Source of the DNA: Heliocidaris tuberculata
Lineage: Eukaryota; Echinodermata; Echinoidea; Camarodonta; Echinometridae
Direction: 5' to 3'
DNA length: 64,000 nt
Assembly (NCBI GenBank): GCA_025618425.1
Contig: CM046846.1
Coordinates: forward strand, 2,650,642 to 2,714,641
Shown: piece by piece, positions 32,858 to 44,307 of the stretch
Position numbering within the stretch: the first letter of the stretch is position 1
Layout: each line of letters opens with the position of its first letter
Program-made: the position numbers and the translations under genes
The notes under the pieces: model-generated
Told to the model about the DNA's origin: nothing
The model's database searches: none
What the model saw: the letters and a program-made list of their open reading frames with translations, nothing else

Positions 32858-33795
32858 TTAAAGTACACATTCAAAGAAAATCACAAATATGATAAATCAT
32901 GTATCACTAGAAACTGGCAAGTTAACAGATAGCAATCGTATCAGTTTAAAGTCAACTACATATCAGGTAATTAAACAATAATACAAATAAAACTACCTCC
33001 CAGCATCTGCGATATACAAGCGCTTCGCCAAAAAAATAATGTTTCAATGACGTCAATAAAGGGAACAATCCTGTCCAAGCAGACGACGTCCCATAAAGAA
33101 TGAACATAAGTGCAGTGCAGTTATTTCTCAAATTATAAAGAATTTAGTGTATTCAAACGTGCCCATATTTCACACCATTCTAAAATGGGAATAAAACAGA
33201 TTCTGATTACTGAAATCTTTTGTTTGTAAATATATAGGATGAGGGTTAATGAACAATCAAAGAAACCACACTTTCAAATTGAAATGCCCGCTGAATGATT
33301 GCAAGGACGGTATTTATCCCTCATTCAACGCCGAACGTCCAGCGGTGTATGCAGCTGTGAATGAAATGGCGTCTATTTTGTTTACAAGCAACCGATTCCT
33401 TTATTCTTGTAATGCTTCATTTTCCATCCAAATAAACCCATGCACGGGGTTTAGAGTGAGGCAATATATGGATTAAACATAATAGACTAATGCTAGTGAA
33501 GTGAAATAACTGAGGAGAAGATGACAAAACAGGCACTGAAAATATGTGAGATGTTATGGGACATCGTCTGCTTGTGCAATTAACGTCCTCCCTTTGACGT
33601 CACACATTTCAGCGGCTTTCGGAGAGCTGTTCAGGTGCTATGTCGGGGCTGTATTTTAGCAATTTGTAATTGATAATAATCATTACTTCGAATGTTTGCA
33701 AGTGTCGAATTTTGACAAACTTGTCCGGTCTAAGCTTCACCTACGCAAAAATGAAAATTAAGTCAGTTTTAAAAATCAATGAATATCTACTTTAA
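32858..33795 (+). mobile_element. TTAA-flanked inverted-repeat element, copy A
   Basis: Bounded by TTAA on both sides, with ends AGTACACATTCAAAG and TGAATATCTACT. The interior is a loose long inverted repeat (GACGTCAATAAAGGGAACAA / TTAACGTCCTCCCTTTGACG) around AT-rich sequence. It begins 2 bp after the stop codon of the piggyBac fusion gene. It carries AATAAA at 32986-32991 and 33190-33195, the nearest candidate polyadenylation signals for that gene. The small ORF at 33249-33476 recurs in copy C and resembles no protein I know. Confidence 0.75.
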
Positions 33796-34376
33796 TACTA
33801 ACATCCATTGTTTTCATTCTTATTTCCAGTATATACCTAATGGCCTGAAAAACAAGTTGATATGCCAAAATATTATATATCCTGATTCAGCCATTACTTT
33901 AATGGGATATTTTTAGCTCCTCCTGACATGGGGGCTTCAGAGGTTGTGAAATTTTTGTGTATTGTATGTAGGTAGACTGCTGTATTGAAGTAGCCTTTTT
34001 ATGTTTGCAGTTTTGCAGACACAACAAATTATTATTTCAAGAACCAATTGAGATACGTTCTTCAAACTGTGCTCATGTATGTATCATAATGGGAGATAGA
34101 AGATCCCATGCAAAGATCATTTTTCTTTTTTCACATGAGTTCCTTCGTGGATTTGCCATTATACAAGTGAGATTTCCTCACAGTGATTTGTGTACACATA
34201 TTTTAATGTTCTTTTTTTAACCACAGCTCTTCTTTATTTTTCTGTAAACTTTTCAAAACTATTGCACTCTGCTCCAAGTCCAATGTATGTGTTTTATGTT
34301 GTGAAGTAGATCAGATATTTTGTCATGAGGCTGAATTGAATAATGACATGTCAATATTGGCTCATCCCTCTTGATT
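33796..34376. other. Spacer between TTAA elements A and B
   Basis: AT-rich sequence without a credible gene or a repeat seen elsewhere in the window. Confidence 0.4.
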
Positions 34377-35314
34377 TTAAAGTAGAATTTCATTAATTTT
34401 GAATATTGATTTAATTTTTATTATTGCATAGGTGAAGCTTAGATTGAACAAGGTTATCAAAATTCAACGCTTGGAAACATTTGAAGTAATGATTATTATC
34501 AATTATAAAATGATATAACACAGCCCCGCTATAGCATCTATAGAGCTCTTTGAACGCTGCTGAGATATGTGACGTCATACCGGGGAGCAATCCTTCCTAA
34601 GCAGACGATGCCCCATAACATCTTATACATTTTCAGTGCCTGTTTTGTCATCTCATCTTCACTTATTTCTCTTACTTCACTAGCGTCAGTATAAATGCTT
34701 ATTTGTTGCCTCACTCTAAATTTCCTGCATGGTATTATTTTGATGAAAAATGCAGCGTTAAAAAAATAAAGGAATCAATCGATTGTAAACAAAAACAGAT
34801 GCCATTGTATTTTCAGCTGCATGCACCATGGCATGTCGGCGTTTCAAGAGGGAACGATTACCATCCATGCTATAATTCAGCGGGCTTTACAATTCAAAAG
34901 TGTGATTTCTTTGAGTGATCATTGACCCTTATCATGACTTTTTACAAACAAAAGATTTTAGTTACTAGAAACGGTTTCACTTCCCTTTTAGAATGATGTG
35001 AAATACGGTCATGGTGAACAAACCAAACTCTTTATAATTTAAAAATAATTGCATTGCAGTTACGTTCACTTGATATAGAACGTCGTCTGCTTAGGCAGGA
35101 TTGGCACCTGATGTGACGTCACGAAAACATCGGTATATTTCTGGCGAATCGCTCGGATATCCCAGATGCTGAGAAGTGTTTTTATTTGTGTTATTTTTTA
35201 ATCATCAAACACGCAGTTAACGTAAAACTTATACGATTACCATCTGCAAGCTTTCTAGTTTCTAGAGATACATTATTGAGCATATTTGTGATTTGCTTTG
35301 AATATCTACTTTAA
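34377..35314 (-). mobile_element. TTAA-flanked inverted-repeat element, copy B (inverted)
   Basis: Same family as copy A in the opposite orientation, more diverged. It begins TTAAAGTAGAATTTCATTAA and ends TTTGAATATCTACTTTAA. It shares GTGAAGCTTAGA, GACGTCA and the AGACGATGCCCCATAA blocks. It lies 0.6 kb from copy A, so A and B form an inverted pair able to pair with each other. Confidence 0.75.
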
Positions 35315-35709
35315 CAGATCCGAGGTAACTCCTTAATTATATGCATGTAATAGACAGATGATAAGTACATGTATGTGAGCCAAACAAATTTTGCATGCTA
35401 TAGTACTGTGTTGCTTGATTGATTATATTTATTTTCAAACAGCAGAAACAGTACTATTGTGTAAAATTTTCCACATGACAATCATGACCAAATACAACCA
35501 AACAAACAAACTAAAATGAAAATGTTTTGATACTAAGAAAATATCAAAAGAACAGTAATGAAAGGATGATACAAAGATGGAGATTGGTAAAATGGAACAA
35601 GAAAATAGCATAGGTTTCGTTAGATCTTGACCCAGTTACATATGGCTAAGCAAGTAATTATTGTAAGTGTATGTGTATATACATCTATAGACTATAATTG
35701 TTACATGTA

Positions 35710-35885
35710 CAGTGGAAACTCAGTATAACGAGGTCCTTGGGACCATCAAAATTACCTTGTTATAGCAGGAATCTTGTTATATCAGGTTAAAAAAACAATA
35801 GAATATAAAGAGTTGGGACCAGAATATTACCTTGTTATATCAGGAATATTGTTATATCAGACCTCCTTATACCGAGTTTCCACTG
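35710..35885. mobile_element. pogo/Tigger-like MITE, copy 5
   Basis: TA-flanked inverted ends CAGTGGAAACTCAGTATAAC and ACCGAGTTTCCACTG, with the family's internal TTGTTATA and GGGACC motifs. Intergenic. Confidence 0.7.
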
Positions 35886-36438
35886 TATTTAGTTTAAAAC
35901 CGTTTACCACGGTGTGTGGGGTGTGTGTGAAGATATTGCTTGAGGTTAGCTGTTCCTGTAATTTCTGTTCTTGGTAGCAAGTGCAAGTAAATGTACTTGT
36001 TATGCTGATGGTGGTTTAATTAGTTTCCATGTAAAGTGTTTAAGCTTCTGTTTTCTGAAAATATTGTGCAGAACCCAAGTAGATTTTGTAAAAATGCACA
36101 AACATTATATCATCTGTTTGGAGCCAGAAGGGTGTTGACTCACATGCTTTAAAGCTTTCAGGACAGGAATTATATAAGGGCTAAATTGATCACATTTTGT
36201 TCTTCAAATTGGCAACAACAATATTTTTCTTTTAGTGCTGCATGGTTCTAATAAGGTGTAATGCCTTTGTAAACAATATACATGGTTAGGGATTTTGTCG
36301 AAAAGCTGAAATAATTGCCAATTTTGTTAAAGTACACATTCAAAGAAAATCACAAATATGATAAATAATGTATCACTAGAAACTTCCAAAGTTAACAGAT
36401 AGCAATCGTATCAGTTTAAAGTCAACTACATATCAGGT

Positions 36439-36489
36439 AATTGTCCCCGCCGAACGAAGTTCGTGAGGGGACTATGAAACGGGCTCCGT

Positions 36490-36531
<42 letters not shown>

Positions 36532-37079
36532 GTCCGTCCGTCCGTCCGTCCGTCCGTCTGTCCGTGTGTGCTCAAATGTTAGAAAATGCTACTTCTCCGT
36601 CATTTCTTGGCCGATTTTGATTCTGATTGTTTTATCTGATAGGGCTGGGTGGGGGCTTCCAAACTTCTACACAGAATTTTGAAATTCATTAATTATGCAA
36701 ATTTATGCAAATTTATTCAAAATTGACGAAAAATGCTACTTCTCCTCTATTTCACATCGGATTTTGATTCCGATTGTTTTATCTGATAAGGCTGGGTGGG
36801 GGCTTCCAAACTTCTACACAGAATTTTGAAATTCATTATTCATGCAAATTTATGCAAATTTATTCAAAATGGCTGAAGGTTCATAATGTTTTCATGTTTT
36901 ATATTTCAGTTGTATACATGCATTGTTGGTATTCTCTTCTTTTGCATGCAGTAACATTATTTTATTCACTAAAGTTTTTCACTGAAGTTTTAAGGTTCAG
37001 GCTAGTTAATTTCCACAGATCTGCACTTCCGGCGGGGACATTTATTACGCATTGCGTAATTTACTCATTCACTTGTTAA
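36439..37079. mobile_element. Insertion in copy C with GTCCCCGCC ends
   Basis: Absent from copy A, where GGTAATTAAACAAT is continuous. It starts GTCCCCGCCGAACGAAGTTC and contains GGCGGGGACA near its right end. Internally it has a (TG)n/(TCCG)n tract and two tandem copies of a roughly 160-bp unit (CTACTTCTCC..TTTATCTGATA..GGCTGGGTGGGGGCTTCC). Confidence 0.65.
36491..36566. repeat. TG and TCCG microsatellite
   Basis: About 19 TG units pass directly into about 9 TCCG units. Similar TCCGTCCGTCC tracts follow GGAGGCATTATG in the element at 38392. Confidence 0.9.
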
Positions 37080-38391
37080 ACAATAATACAAATAAAACTA
37101 CCTCCCAGCATCTGCGATATACAAGCGCTTCGCCAAAAAAATAACAATGTTTCAATGACGTCAATAAAGGGAACAATCCTGTCCAAGCAGACGACGTCCC
37201 ATAAAGAATGAACATAAGTGCAGTGCAGTTATTTCTCAAATTATAAAGAATTTAGTGTATTCAAACGTGCCCATATTTCACACCATTCTAAAATGGGAAT
37301 AAAACAGATTCTGATTACTGAAATCTTTTGTTTGTAAATATATAGGATGAGGGTTAATGAACAATCAAAGAAACCACACTTTCAAATTGAAATGCCGGCT
37401 GAATGATTGCAAGGACGGTATTTATCCCTCATTCAACGCCGAACGTCCAGCGGTGTATGCAGCTGTGAATGAAATGGCGTCTATTTTGTTTACAAGCAAC
37501 TGATTCCTTTATTCGTGTAATGCTTCATTTTCCATCCAAATAAACCCATGCACGGGGTTTAGAGTGAGGCAATATATGGATTAAACATAATAGACTAATG
37601 CTAGTGAAGTGAAATAACTGAATTTGGAGATGATGACAAAACAGGCACTGAAAATATGTGAGATGTTATGGGACATCGTCTGCTTGTGCAATTAACGTCC
37701 TCCCTTTGACGTCACACATTTCAGCAGCTTTCGGAGAGCTGTTCAGGTGCTATGTCGGGGCTGTATTTTAGCAATTTGTAATTGATAATAATCATTACTT
37801 CGAATGTTTGCAAGCGTCGAATTTTGACAAACTTGTCCGGTCTAAGCTCACCTACGCAAAAATGAAAAGTCAGTTTTAAAAATCAATGAATATCTACTTT
37901 AAGAAACAATGATTTTGAACCTCTCAATGTGTTGCCAATTTAAGGATTTCAAAGATTTTTCTCATTTTTAAAATTCCTGGTATCAAACGCAATATAGTCA
38001 TGCAACAAAAATGTACATAGTGTGTACAGAAATTTTTGCTCTTTCTACTCGTGCATCTGGTATATTTTTTTAGGGCTCTGAATCAGAAGTTATTGAGCAA
38101 AACCACAAAATGTGGTCAATTGTCTCGAAAGGGTTAATACCCCCTTCTGGCTCTCAACAGACAGTATAATATGACGTAAATGGCATTTGTTTATAATACA
38201 ATTTTGATGAGTGGAAAAGTGTAGCTCAACCGCTTGCCAAAGGAGAGAGAGCGAGAGAGAGAGATGGCTAATTTAAAGAGAGATTGGAGAAATAACAAGA
38301 GATGGAAGATATGAAGATCAATGTTGTTTTGATCATTGTGAAATAAAACATTCATTATTGTTCATATTTATGAAAGTGTGTCAACTTTTTT

Positions 38392-39712
38392 ATGCCTCCC
38401 CCCACCGAAGGTGGTGCCGGAGGCATTATGTTTTGGGGTTGTCCGTCCGTCCGTCCATCCCACTTTCTCGTTCTAGCGATAACTCAAGAACCATTTGAGG
38501 TATGAACTTCAAACTTACTGCTAGTATGTATCACCATAGGAAGACGATCTGATTAGATTTTGGGGTATGTAGGTTAAAGGTCAAGGTCACACAGGCCAAT
38601 TTCTGAAATTTCAGGTGTTGGCCTCGTTCTCGCGATAACTCAAGAACCATTTGAGGTATGAACTTCAAACTTACTGCTAGTATGTATCACCATAGGAAGA
38701 GGATCTGATTAGATTTTGGGGTATGTAGGTCAAAGGTCACAGATCAATTTCTGAAATTGCAGGTGTTAGACTTGTTAATGTGATATCTCAAGAACCATTT
38801 GAGGTATGAACTTCAAACTTGGTACTAGTATGTATCACCATAGACGATCTGATTAGATTTGGGATACATAGGTCAAAGGTCATAGAGGTCAATTCTGAAA
38901 TTGCAAGTTTGAGCTTTGACGTGATATCTCAAGAATCATTTGATCCATTAACTTCAAACTTGGAACTAGTATGCATCACCATAATGAGACGAACTGATTA
39001 GATTTTTGTTCATGTAGGTCAAAGGTGACAGGTCATAGAGGTCATTATACAGGTGCATGTGAAATTCATGTTTTTGTTACCTTTGTTATCACCATATCAA
39101 CTATTTTGTATTCATGACTAGGAGGAGATAAAGTGATCAGTTTGAGTTATAAGGTGTAAGGTCAAATGTCAAAGAGGTCAATTAACCCTTTCAGGACAGG
39201 AATTATTTAAGAGCTCAATTGATCACATTTTGTTCTGCAAATTGGCAACAATAATATTTTTCTTTTAGTGCTACGTGGTTCTAATAAGATGTAATGTCTT
39301 GAAAATAATATACATGGTTAGGAACTTAGTCGAAAAGTTGAAAAGGTTGCCAATTTGGACAAAAAACAATGATTTTGAATCTCTTAATGTGTTGCCAATT
39401 TAAGGATGTTCAATCTTATTCTCCTTTTTAAAATTCCTGGCATCAAACGCAATATGATCATGCAACAAAAATGGACACAGTATGTGCAGAATTTTTTGCT
39501 CTTTCTACTCATGCATCTGGTATATTTTTTAAGGCTCTAAATCAAAAGTTATTGGGCCAAACCACAAAATGTGGTCAATTGTCTTGAAAGGGGTCAATTA
39601 ACATCTAATTAGAGGCTTTTTATTCTGGTTATCACAATATTTCAAGAACAGTTTGAGCCATCAACTGAATTTAGGCGGAGGCATATAGGAGACGCAGTCG
39701 CATTCATCTTGT
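38392..39712. mobile_element. TATGCCTCC-type element, long copy with tandem 140-155 bp units
   Basis: Starts TATGCCTCCCCCCACCGAAG with the hairpin CACCGAAGGTGGTG, then a TCCG tract. Four units follow, starting near 38480, 38635, 38782 and 38923, each with AACTCAAGAACCATTTGAG (or variant) and GTATCACCATAG. It ends in GGCGGAGGCATATAGGAGAC and TCGCATTCATCTTGTT. A TTAACCC-family MITE is nested at 39183-39593. Confidence 0.65.
39183..39593. mobile_element. TTAACCC-family MITE nested in another repeat
   Basis: Starts TTAACCCTTTCAGGACAGG and ends GTGGTCAATTGTCTTGAAAG. It interrupts the larger repeat at 38392-39712, whose sequence resumes after it. Confidence 0.7.
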
Positions 39713-40154
39713 TGCTGTCAGTATTATAATTACATTATTTTTCAATCTGATAATTTTTTGTTTGTCTAAGGTAGAAAAGGCATTTCAGGAGCAATTGAAA
39801 TATGCATCTATGAAGCTTGATTATTAGGTTAACAGTGCGAAGGAAGTTAAAAACAATGAGAGGAAGAGATGGGAGGCATGTAGATGATAAGATAGCTTGG
39901 GAAACTTGATGGCGCGTAAGAACGAGGGAAAGACGCATATGACAAAATCATTCAAAATCAAAATTTTATTCTATAGAGGCAGAACCAAAATATGTAGAAT
40001 TAGTATTTAACTCTTTGAATATTTTTGAGCAAAATAATATGAAAGCTTTTCTTCAGATGAGTCTGATTGTGATTTTAGATGCACAGACAAAACTAGCAAT
40101 TTCGCTCTTTACGTCTTTACCCACATCTTTACCCACATCTTTACATGTAGGCCA

Positions 40155-41807
40155 GGAGCCTGTCCCGAAAAAGTCACCCCATTTTACCCATAAGATTTAA
40201 CCCTGTAAAGTTACTTAGACCATCTAAGTCATTGACAAAAAGGTTGTCAGCCTGACCGTAGCCGCCGGGTTTAGCCCCCAGAGACCCCAAAAGAGACCCC
40301 AAAGTCGAGTCGATTTCACCTCATCTCACCCATGCACCAAATTTTGTCAGTAGGAAGTAGTATGACTGGACATTACAAAACACAAAAAACTGACAAAAAT
40401 TTCTGTCGGGATGGGGTGTCGGATGGCCCCTAAAAATTGGGGTAAATTTTTCCCCTTAAAGCCCAGAGACCAAATTTCGTCAGAAGGAAGAGCTATGGAT
40501 GTACATTCCAAAAATATAAAAACTGACAAAATTGTCCATCGGGAAGGGGTTGTCAGATCCCCTGAAATGACAACTCCAAAGTGCCCTTTGACAATGCTTT
40601 GCCCCCCAAAATGCTCTGTATGGGAAGAAAAACCATTTTCTTACCTTCTGACTATGATAATTCATAAGTGTTTTATTCAATTTACTTTAAATTTTCATAA
40701 CATAATTTTGAGTATAATAATCTTCTTGAGGTGCAATTTGGTGTTAATTGGTCTTTTGGTTAATGAGTTATTGAATTGTCTATAATAATTCATAAGTGTT
40801 TTATTCAATTTACTTTAAATTTTCATAACATAATTTTGAGTATAATAATCTTCTTGAGGTGCAATTTGGTGTTAATTGGTCTTTTGGTTAATAAGTTATT
40901 GAATTGTGAAAAATGTATTGCTTTCTCAAAAGTAGCCAAAAAATATTGTCAGGATTATGTAAACACACCCATTGTCCATCTTCACCTGTTTGACAAGGCA
41001 TAATAGAAGAGCTTTTCAGGTATCTGTGGTATGTGACTGCCAGGCTGAAATGTACTATTCATGTGTTAATTGCACAGATACCAAGCAAGCTCCTCTATTA
41101 TGCCTTGTCAGATGGTCAATGGCTGTGTTTACATAATCCTGACAATATTTTTTGGCTACTTTTGAGAAAGCAATACATTTTTCACAATTTAATAAATTAT
41201 TAACCAAAATACCAATTAACACCAAATTGCACCTCAAGAAGATGATTACACTCAAAATTATGTTATGAAAATTTAAAGTGAATTGAATGAAACACTTATG
41301 AATTATCATAGTCAGAAGGTAAGAAATGGTCTTTCTTGGCATACAAAGCATTTTGGGGGGCAAAGCATTGTCAAAGGGCACTTTGGGGTTTTAATTTCAG
41401 GGGGTCTGACACCCCCTTCCCGATGGATAATTTTGTCAGTTTTTATATTTTTGGAATGTACATCCATAGCTCTTCCTTCTGACAAAATTTGGTCTCTGGG
41501 CTTTAAGGGGAAAAATTTACCCCAATTTTTAGGGGCCGTCTGACACCCCATCCCGACAGAAATTTTTGTCAGTTTTTTGTGTTTTGTAATGTCCAGTCAT
41601 ACTACTTCCTACTGACAAAGTTTGGTGCATGGGTGAGATGGGGTGAAATCGACCCGACTTTGGGGTCCCTTTTTGGGGCTCTGGGGGCTTAACCCGGCGG
41701 CTACGGTCAGGCTGACAACCTTTTTGTCAATGACTTAGATGGTCTAAGTAACTTTATGGGGTCAAATCTTATAGGTAAAATGGGGTGACTATTTCGGGAC
41801 AGGCTCC
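40155..41807. repeat. 1.65-kb foldback palindrome
   Basis: The left arm starts GGAGCCTGTCCCGAAAAAGT and the right arm ends in its near-complement TATTTCGGGACAGGCTCC. Matched blocks run inward without a gap: GGTTGTCAGCCTGACCGTAG, CGGGATGGGGTGTC, AAATTTTTCCCCTTAAAGCC, GACAATGCTTTGCCCCCCAA, TATTGTCAGGATTATGTAAA and GACAAGGCATAATAG all recur inverted. The loop is only about 50 bp (near 41020-41070). A segment of about 125 bp is tandemly doubled in the left arm (about 40661-40905) but single in the right arm. No coding capacity is evident. Confidence 0.85.
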
Positions 41808-43310
41808 CAGACTAATGCCATTGTGTTTTGCTAAGCTATCTAAGAGAGATTTAGGAGTGAAGATCGAGGGCAGAGTACAGCTGTGAAATTTAGTAATGAA
41901 GTTGTAACAGTATATGAAGAAAGTGAGGGGGAAAAAGTGTAAAGAAGGAAGAGATTGATCCACGTGAGAGGGAGAAAAAGATATAGAGCAAGAGATTGAA
42001 AGATTATAGGAGAGAAGCTATGGGTATGCAGTGAAGTTGTGGAAGTATAAGACTAACTTCTGGATGAAATGATCACTTGTAAAGTCAAAAGTCAAGGAAG
42101 GCATGTATTTAAACAATAGGCTGGTTCTTATATATCAAAATTCTCTGAACTTGAAGTAAGATTATACAGATTATCAAAAGATTTTTCTTCTCTAAATGAA
42201 GGAAATGTGAGAATGCAAGAAAGAGGGGGGAAAAACAACCCAAGGTCCACTTATACATGTACAAGCTTATCTGAAGATAAGGGCCTTTTTCCAGTCTAGA
42301 TCATTCATACATGCTGAGAGGAAAATAATTATTTAAAATTTCACTTTCAACTCTGAATCCCCAAATTTGTGGCATAGTAAGAGTTGAAGAGTCCCTGAAT
42401 CGGGTAATCTAGCAAATTTAAGAAAATTAAATCTTGCTTAGAGCAATTTTGTTGTCTGTTTTTGACTGCTGCAACAGTGAATGTTGGACACAGTCCCACA
42501 GAAGCAAAGGCCTATGAGTGCCCAAGGTCATGTATTTAGGATTTATGCTAATTCTCTTTCATATATTTGCATGGTCCCTTTAAATGATAAATTCTGTCAT
42601 CCTTTTTAATGAAAATCGAAATTTTTAAACATGCGGACATGGAATTGCAAAATGGAGATCCTACAGTGGACACAGTAAAAGGTTTTTCTTTATAAACAAA
42701 AAAATGAAAAATAATTAGATAATTTTTGCATTTATCTGCTACTGATTTAATTAATTGTTTGAATCATATTCCAAAGAAAATAGGCAGTTCATTTAATTAT
42801 CACTTAAAGATATGAACTTTAAGCCATTGCACATTATTTTCGTGAGATTAAAAAAAAGAAATTAAACTCCTACATGTACTGGGCTCACATAAGTAATTCA
42901 TGGCCCCATTCACTCACGTGTTATAACGAAGGTTGTCTAAAAATCATATTTTGAAAACCCCTGGGTATAAATCGTTTAAATTCACAAAACAGAGACAAAA
43001 TATAAAAATCTCCCAAATGAAGTACCTCATTTGGGCACTTTCCCAGCGATTAAAAAAGATATTTAGGCTGAAACAAGGCTAGCCGAAATTTCTGCCCATT
43101 CGTACATTGAAACAGTGGAAGTGCACCAGTGATAAAATAAATCCTTTAAAAATGATAAAAGGCTAGCCAACTTCAGCTAAGGTATCAAATTGGAAAGAGT
43201 ATGTTTATTAAACACCATTTACGCTTTTTAAATTTACTGAGAACAATGAATCAATTTTATATGAATATTTCTAATCAATTAATTTCAAATCATCTTTGCT
43301 CCGCCTCACC
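41808..43310. other. Intergenic sequence, nothing recognised
   Basis: AT-rich; no exon-like ORF, tRNA or repeat shared with the rest of the window was found on either strand. Confidence 0.4.
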
Positions 43311-44036
43311 GGCATGCATTCCCGGGGGGGGGGGGGGGTACTCAGATTACACAGATATACACATTAACAGAAGTCAACATGCATTTGGATGTCAGTATGT
43401 ATACTGCATCCACAATGGAATTCTTTGTATAAATTCCTTTTGTTTGTATGTCAATAACAATACAAATTACAAACAAACATTAAAAAATGGATATGCAAGC
43501 AGTAACAACACAGAATGAGGTAATACAATTTGGTGACAAAAAATTAGATTAATTGTTGATATAAAATAACTGGGATCAGTTAACTTATGAAATTCAGTTC
43601 ATAATTCTGATCATTTTTTCATGATTCAGATGAAGTTCAAAATTTTCTATAATTCGTAGTATGAAGCTCGGATCCATATCCCCTATTCCAAGCTCGGGCG
43701 CTTGGCCTGGCGCCTAGCGCACATAAAGTAATAAATAATGTGGTACTTCCGGGGTACGTTCTACGTATAGCGAAGTAGGCATTTACAATGTAGGCTCGAT
43801 TACCTCGAGTATTTGGGTGCAAATCCGAAAATCCCGGACAAATGAGGGAGAAAAGAGAGGAATGAAACAAATGATAAGAGCCGGGATAAGAGACCCATGT
43901 CTAAGGATTTTTTGGGGAAAAATGGGACCCATGTCTAAGGATCTTTTTAATGAAAGGGGGACCCATGTCTAAGGATCTTTCTTCAAAAAGTCACCCTTCC
44001 CAGCGGCACATCCTAGTATACCCAATATACGTGAGT

Positions 44037-44070
<34 letters not shown>

Positions 44071-44080
44071 GCATGCATTA
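43311..44080. mobile_element. Element bounded by inverted GCATGC-poly(G/C)-GTACTC sequences
   Basis: The left boundary reads GGCATGCATTCCC, then about 16 G, then TACTCA. The right boundary reads GAGTAC, then about 30 C, then GGGCATGCA. The interior has three copies of GGGACCCATGTCTAAGGAT (43889-43980). Non-coding; an element of unknown type is inferred from the matching ends. Confidence 0.45.
43889..43985 (+). repeat. Three spaced copies of GACCCATGTCTAAGGAT
   Basis: Copies start near 43890, 43924 and 43968. Spacers are short, irregular and T- or A-rich. Same strand, no ORF. Confidence 0.75.
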
Positions 44081-44122
44081 CGAGCGGATGAATTACTTAT
44101 GTGTGGCCTACCGTACATTGAT

Positions 44123-44272
44123 CAGGGCCCTCTTGCATAAAAAGTTGCGATTAAACGCAACTCAAAAAATTAAACGCAAGTCCCAAATACGCGATCCTGA
44201 TTGGTTTAAAATCGAGTTGCGTTTAATTTTTTGAGTTGCGTTTAATCGCAACTTTTTATGCAAGAGGACCAT
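44123..44272. mobile_element. GGGCCC-ended MITE, copy 5 (GTTGCGATTAAACG subfamily)
   Basis: The ends are CAGGGCCCTCTTGCATAAAA and TTTTTATGCAAGAGGACC. The arms GTTGCGATTAAACGCAAC and AATTTTTTGAGTTGCG are almost perfectly inverted around CCTGATTGGTTTAAAA. Intergenic, upstream of SUPT20H. Confidence 0.75.
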
Positions 44273-44307
44273 AGAGATACATACTATATTAGTATGTATC
44301 TCTATGA
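44271..44307. repeat. Perfect 17-bp hairpin
   Basis: CATAGAGATACATACTA and its exact complement are separated by TAT. It abuts the GGGCCC-type MITE ending at 44272, and the octamer AGAGGACC occurs on both sides. Confidence 0.8.

Larger units (their letters stand above)
36327..37902 (+). mobile_element. TTAA-flanked inverted-repeat element, copy C, with internal insertion
   Basis: Nearly identical to copy A over both ends, but carrying about 640 bp of extra sequence at 36439-37079. It sits inside a TTAACCC-family MITE. Comparing with intact MITE copies shows a single site (ATTTTGTTAAGAAAC-like) split with TTAA on each side, direct evidence of TTAA target duplication. TTAA duplication is the hallmark of piggyBac-type transposition. 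Confidence 0.8.
36150..38137. mobile_element. TTAACCC-family MITE split by a TTAA element
   Basis: The left half (36150-36326) and right half (37903-38137) together match the uninterrupted copies at 26584 and 39183. A TTAA-flanked element (36327-37902) is inserted between them. Outside the copy, GAGCCAGAAGGGTGTT (36120) and its inverted partner CCCCCTTCTGGCTC (38139) extend the inverted ends. Confidence 0.75.

Noticed and set aside
33249..33476. 75-codon ORF in TTAA element A
   Set aside because: It lies inside a mobile element, has no recognisable domain, and recurs only because the element is repeated at 36327.
38480..39050. CRISPR-like array
   Set aside because: The units are 140-155 bp tandem copies with no unique spacers, in a eukaryotic repeat.
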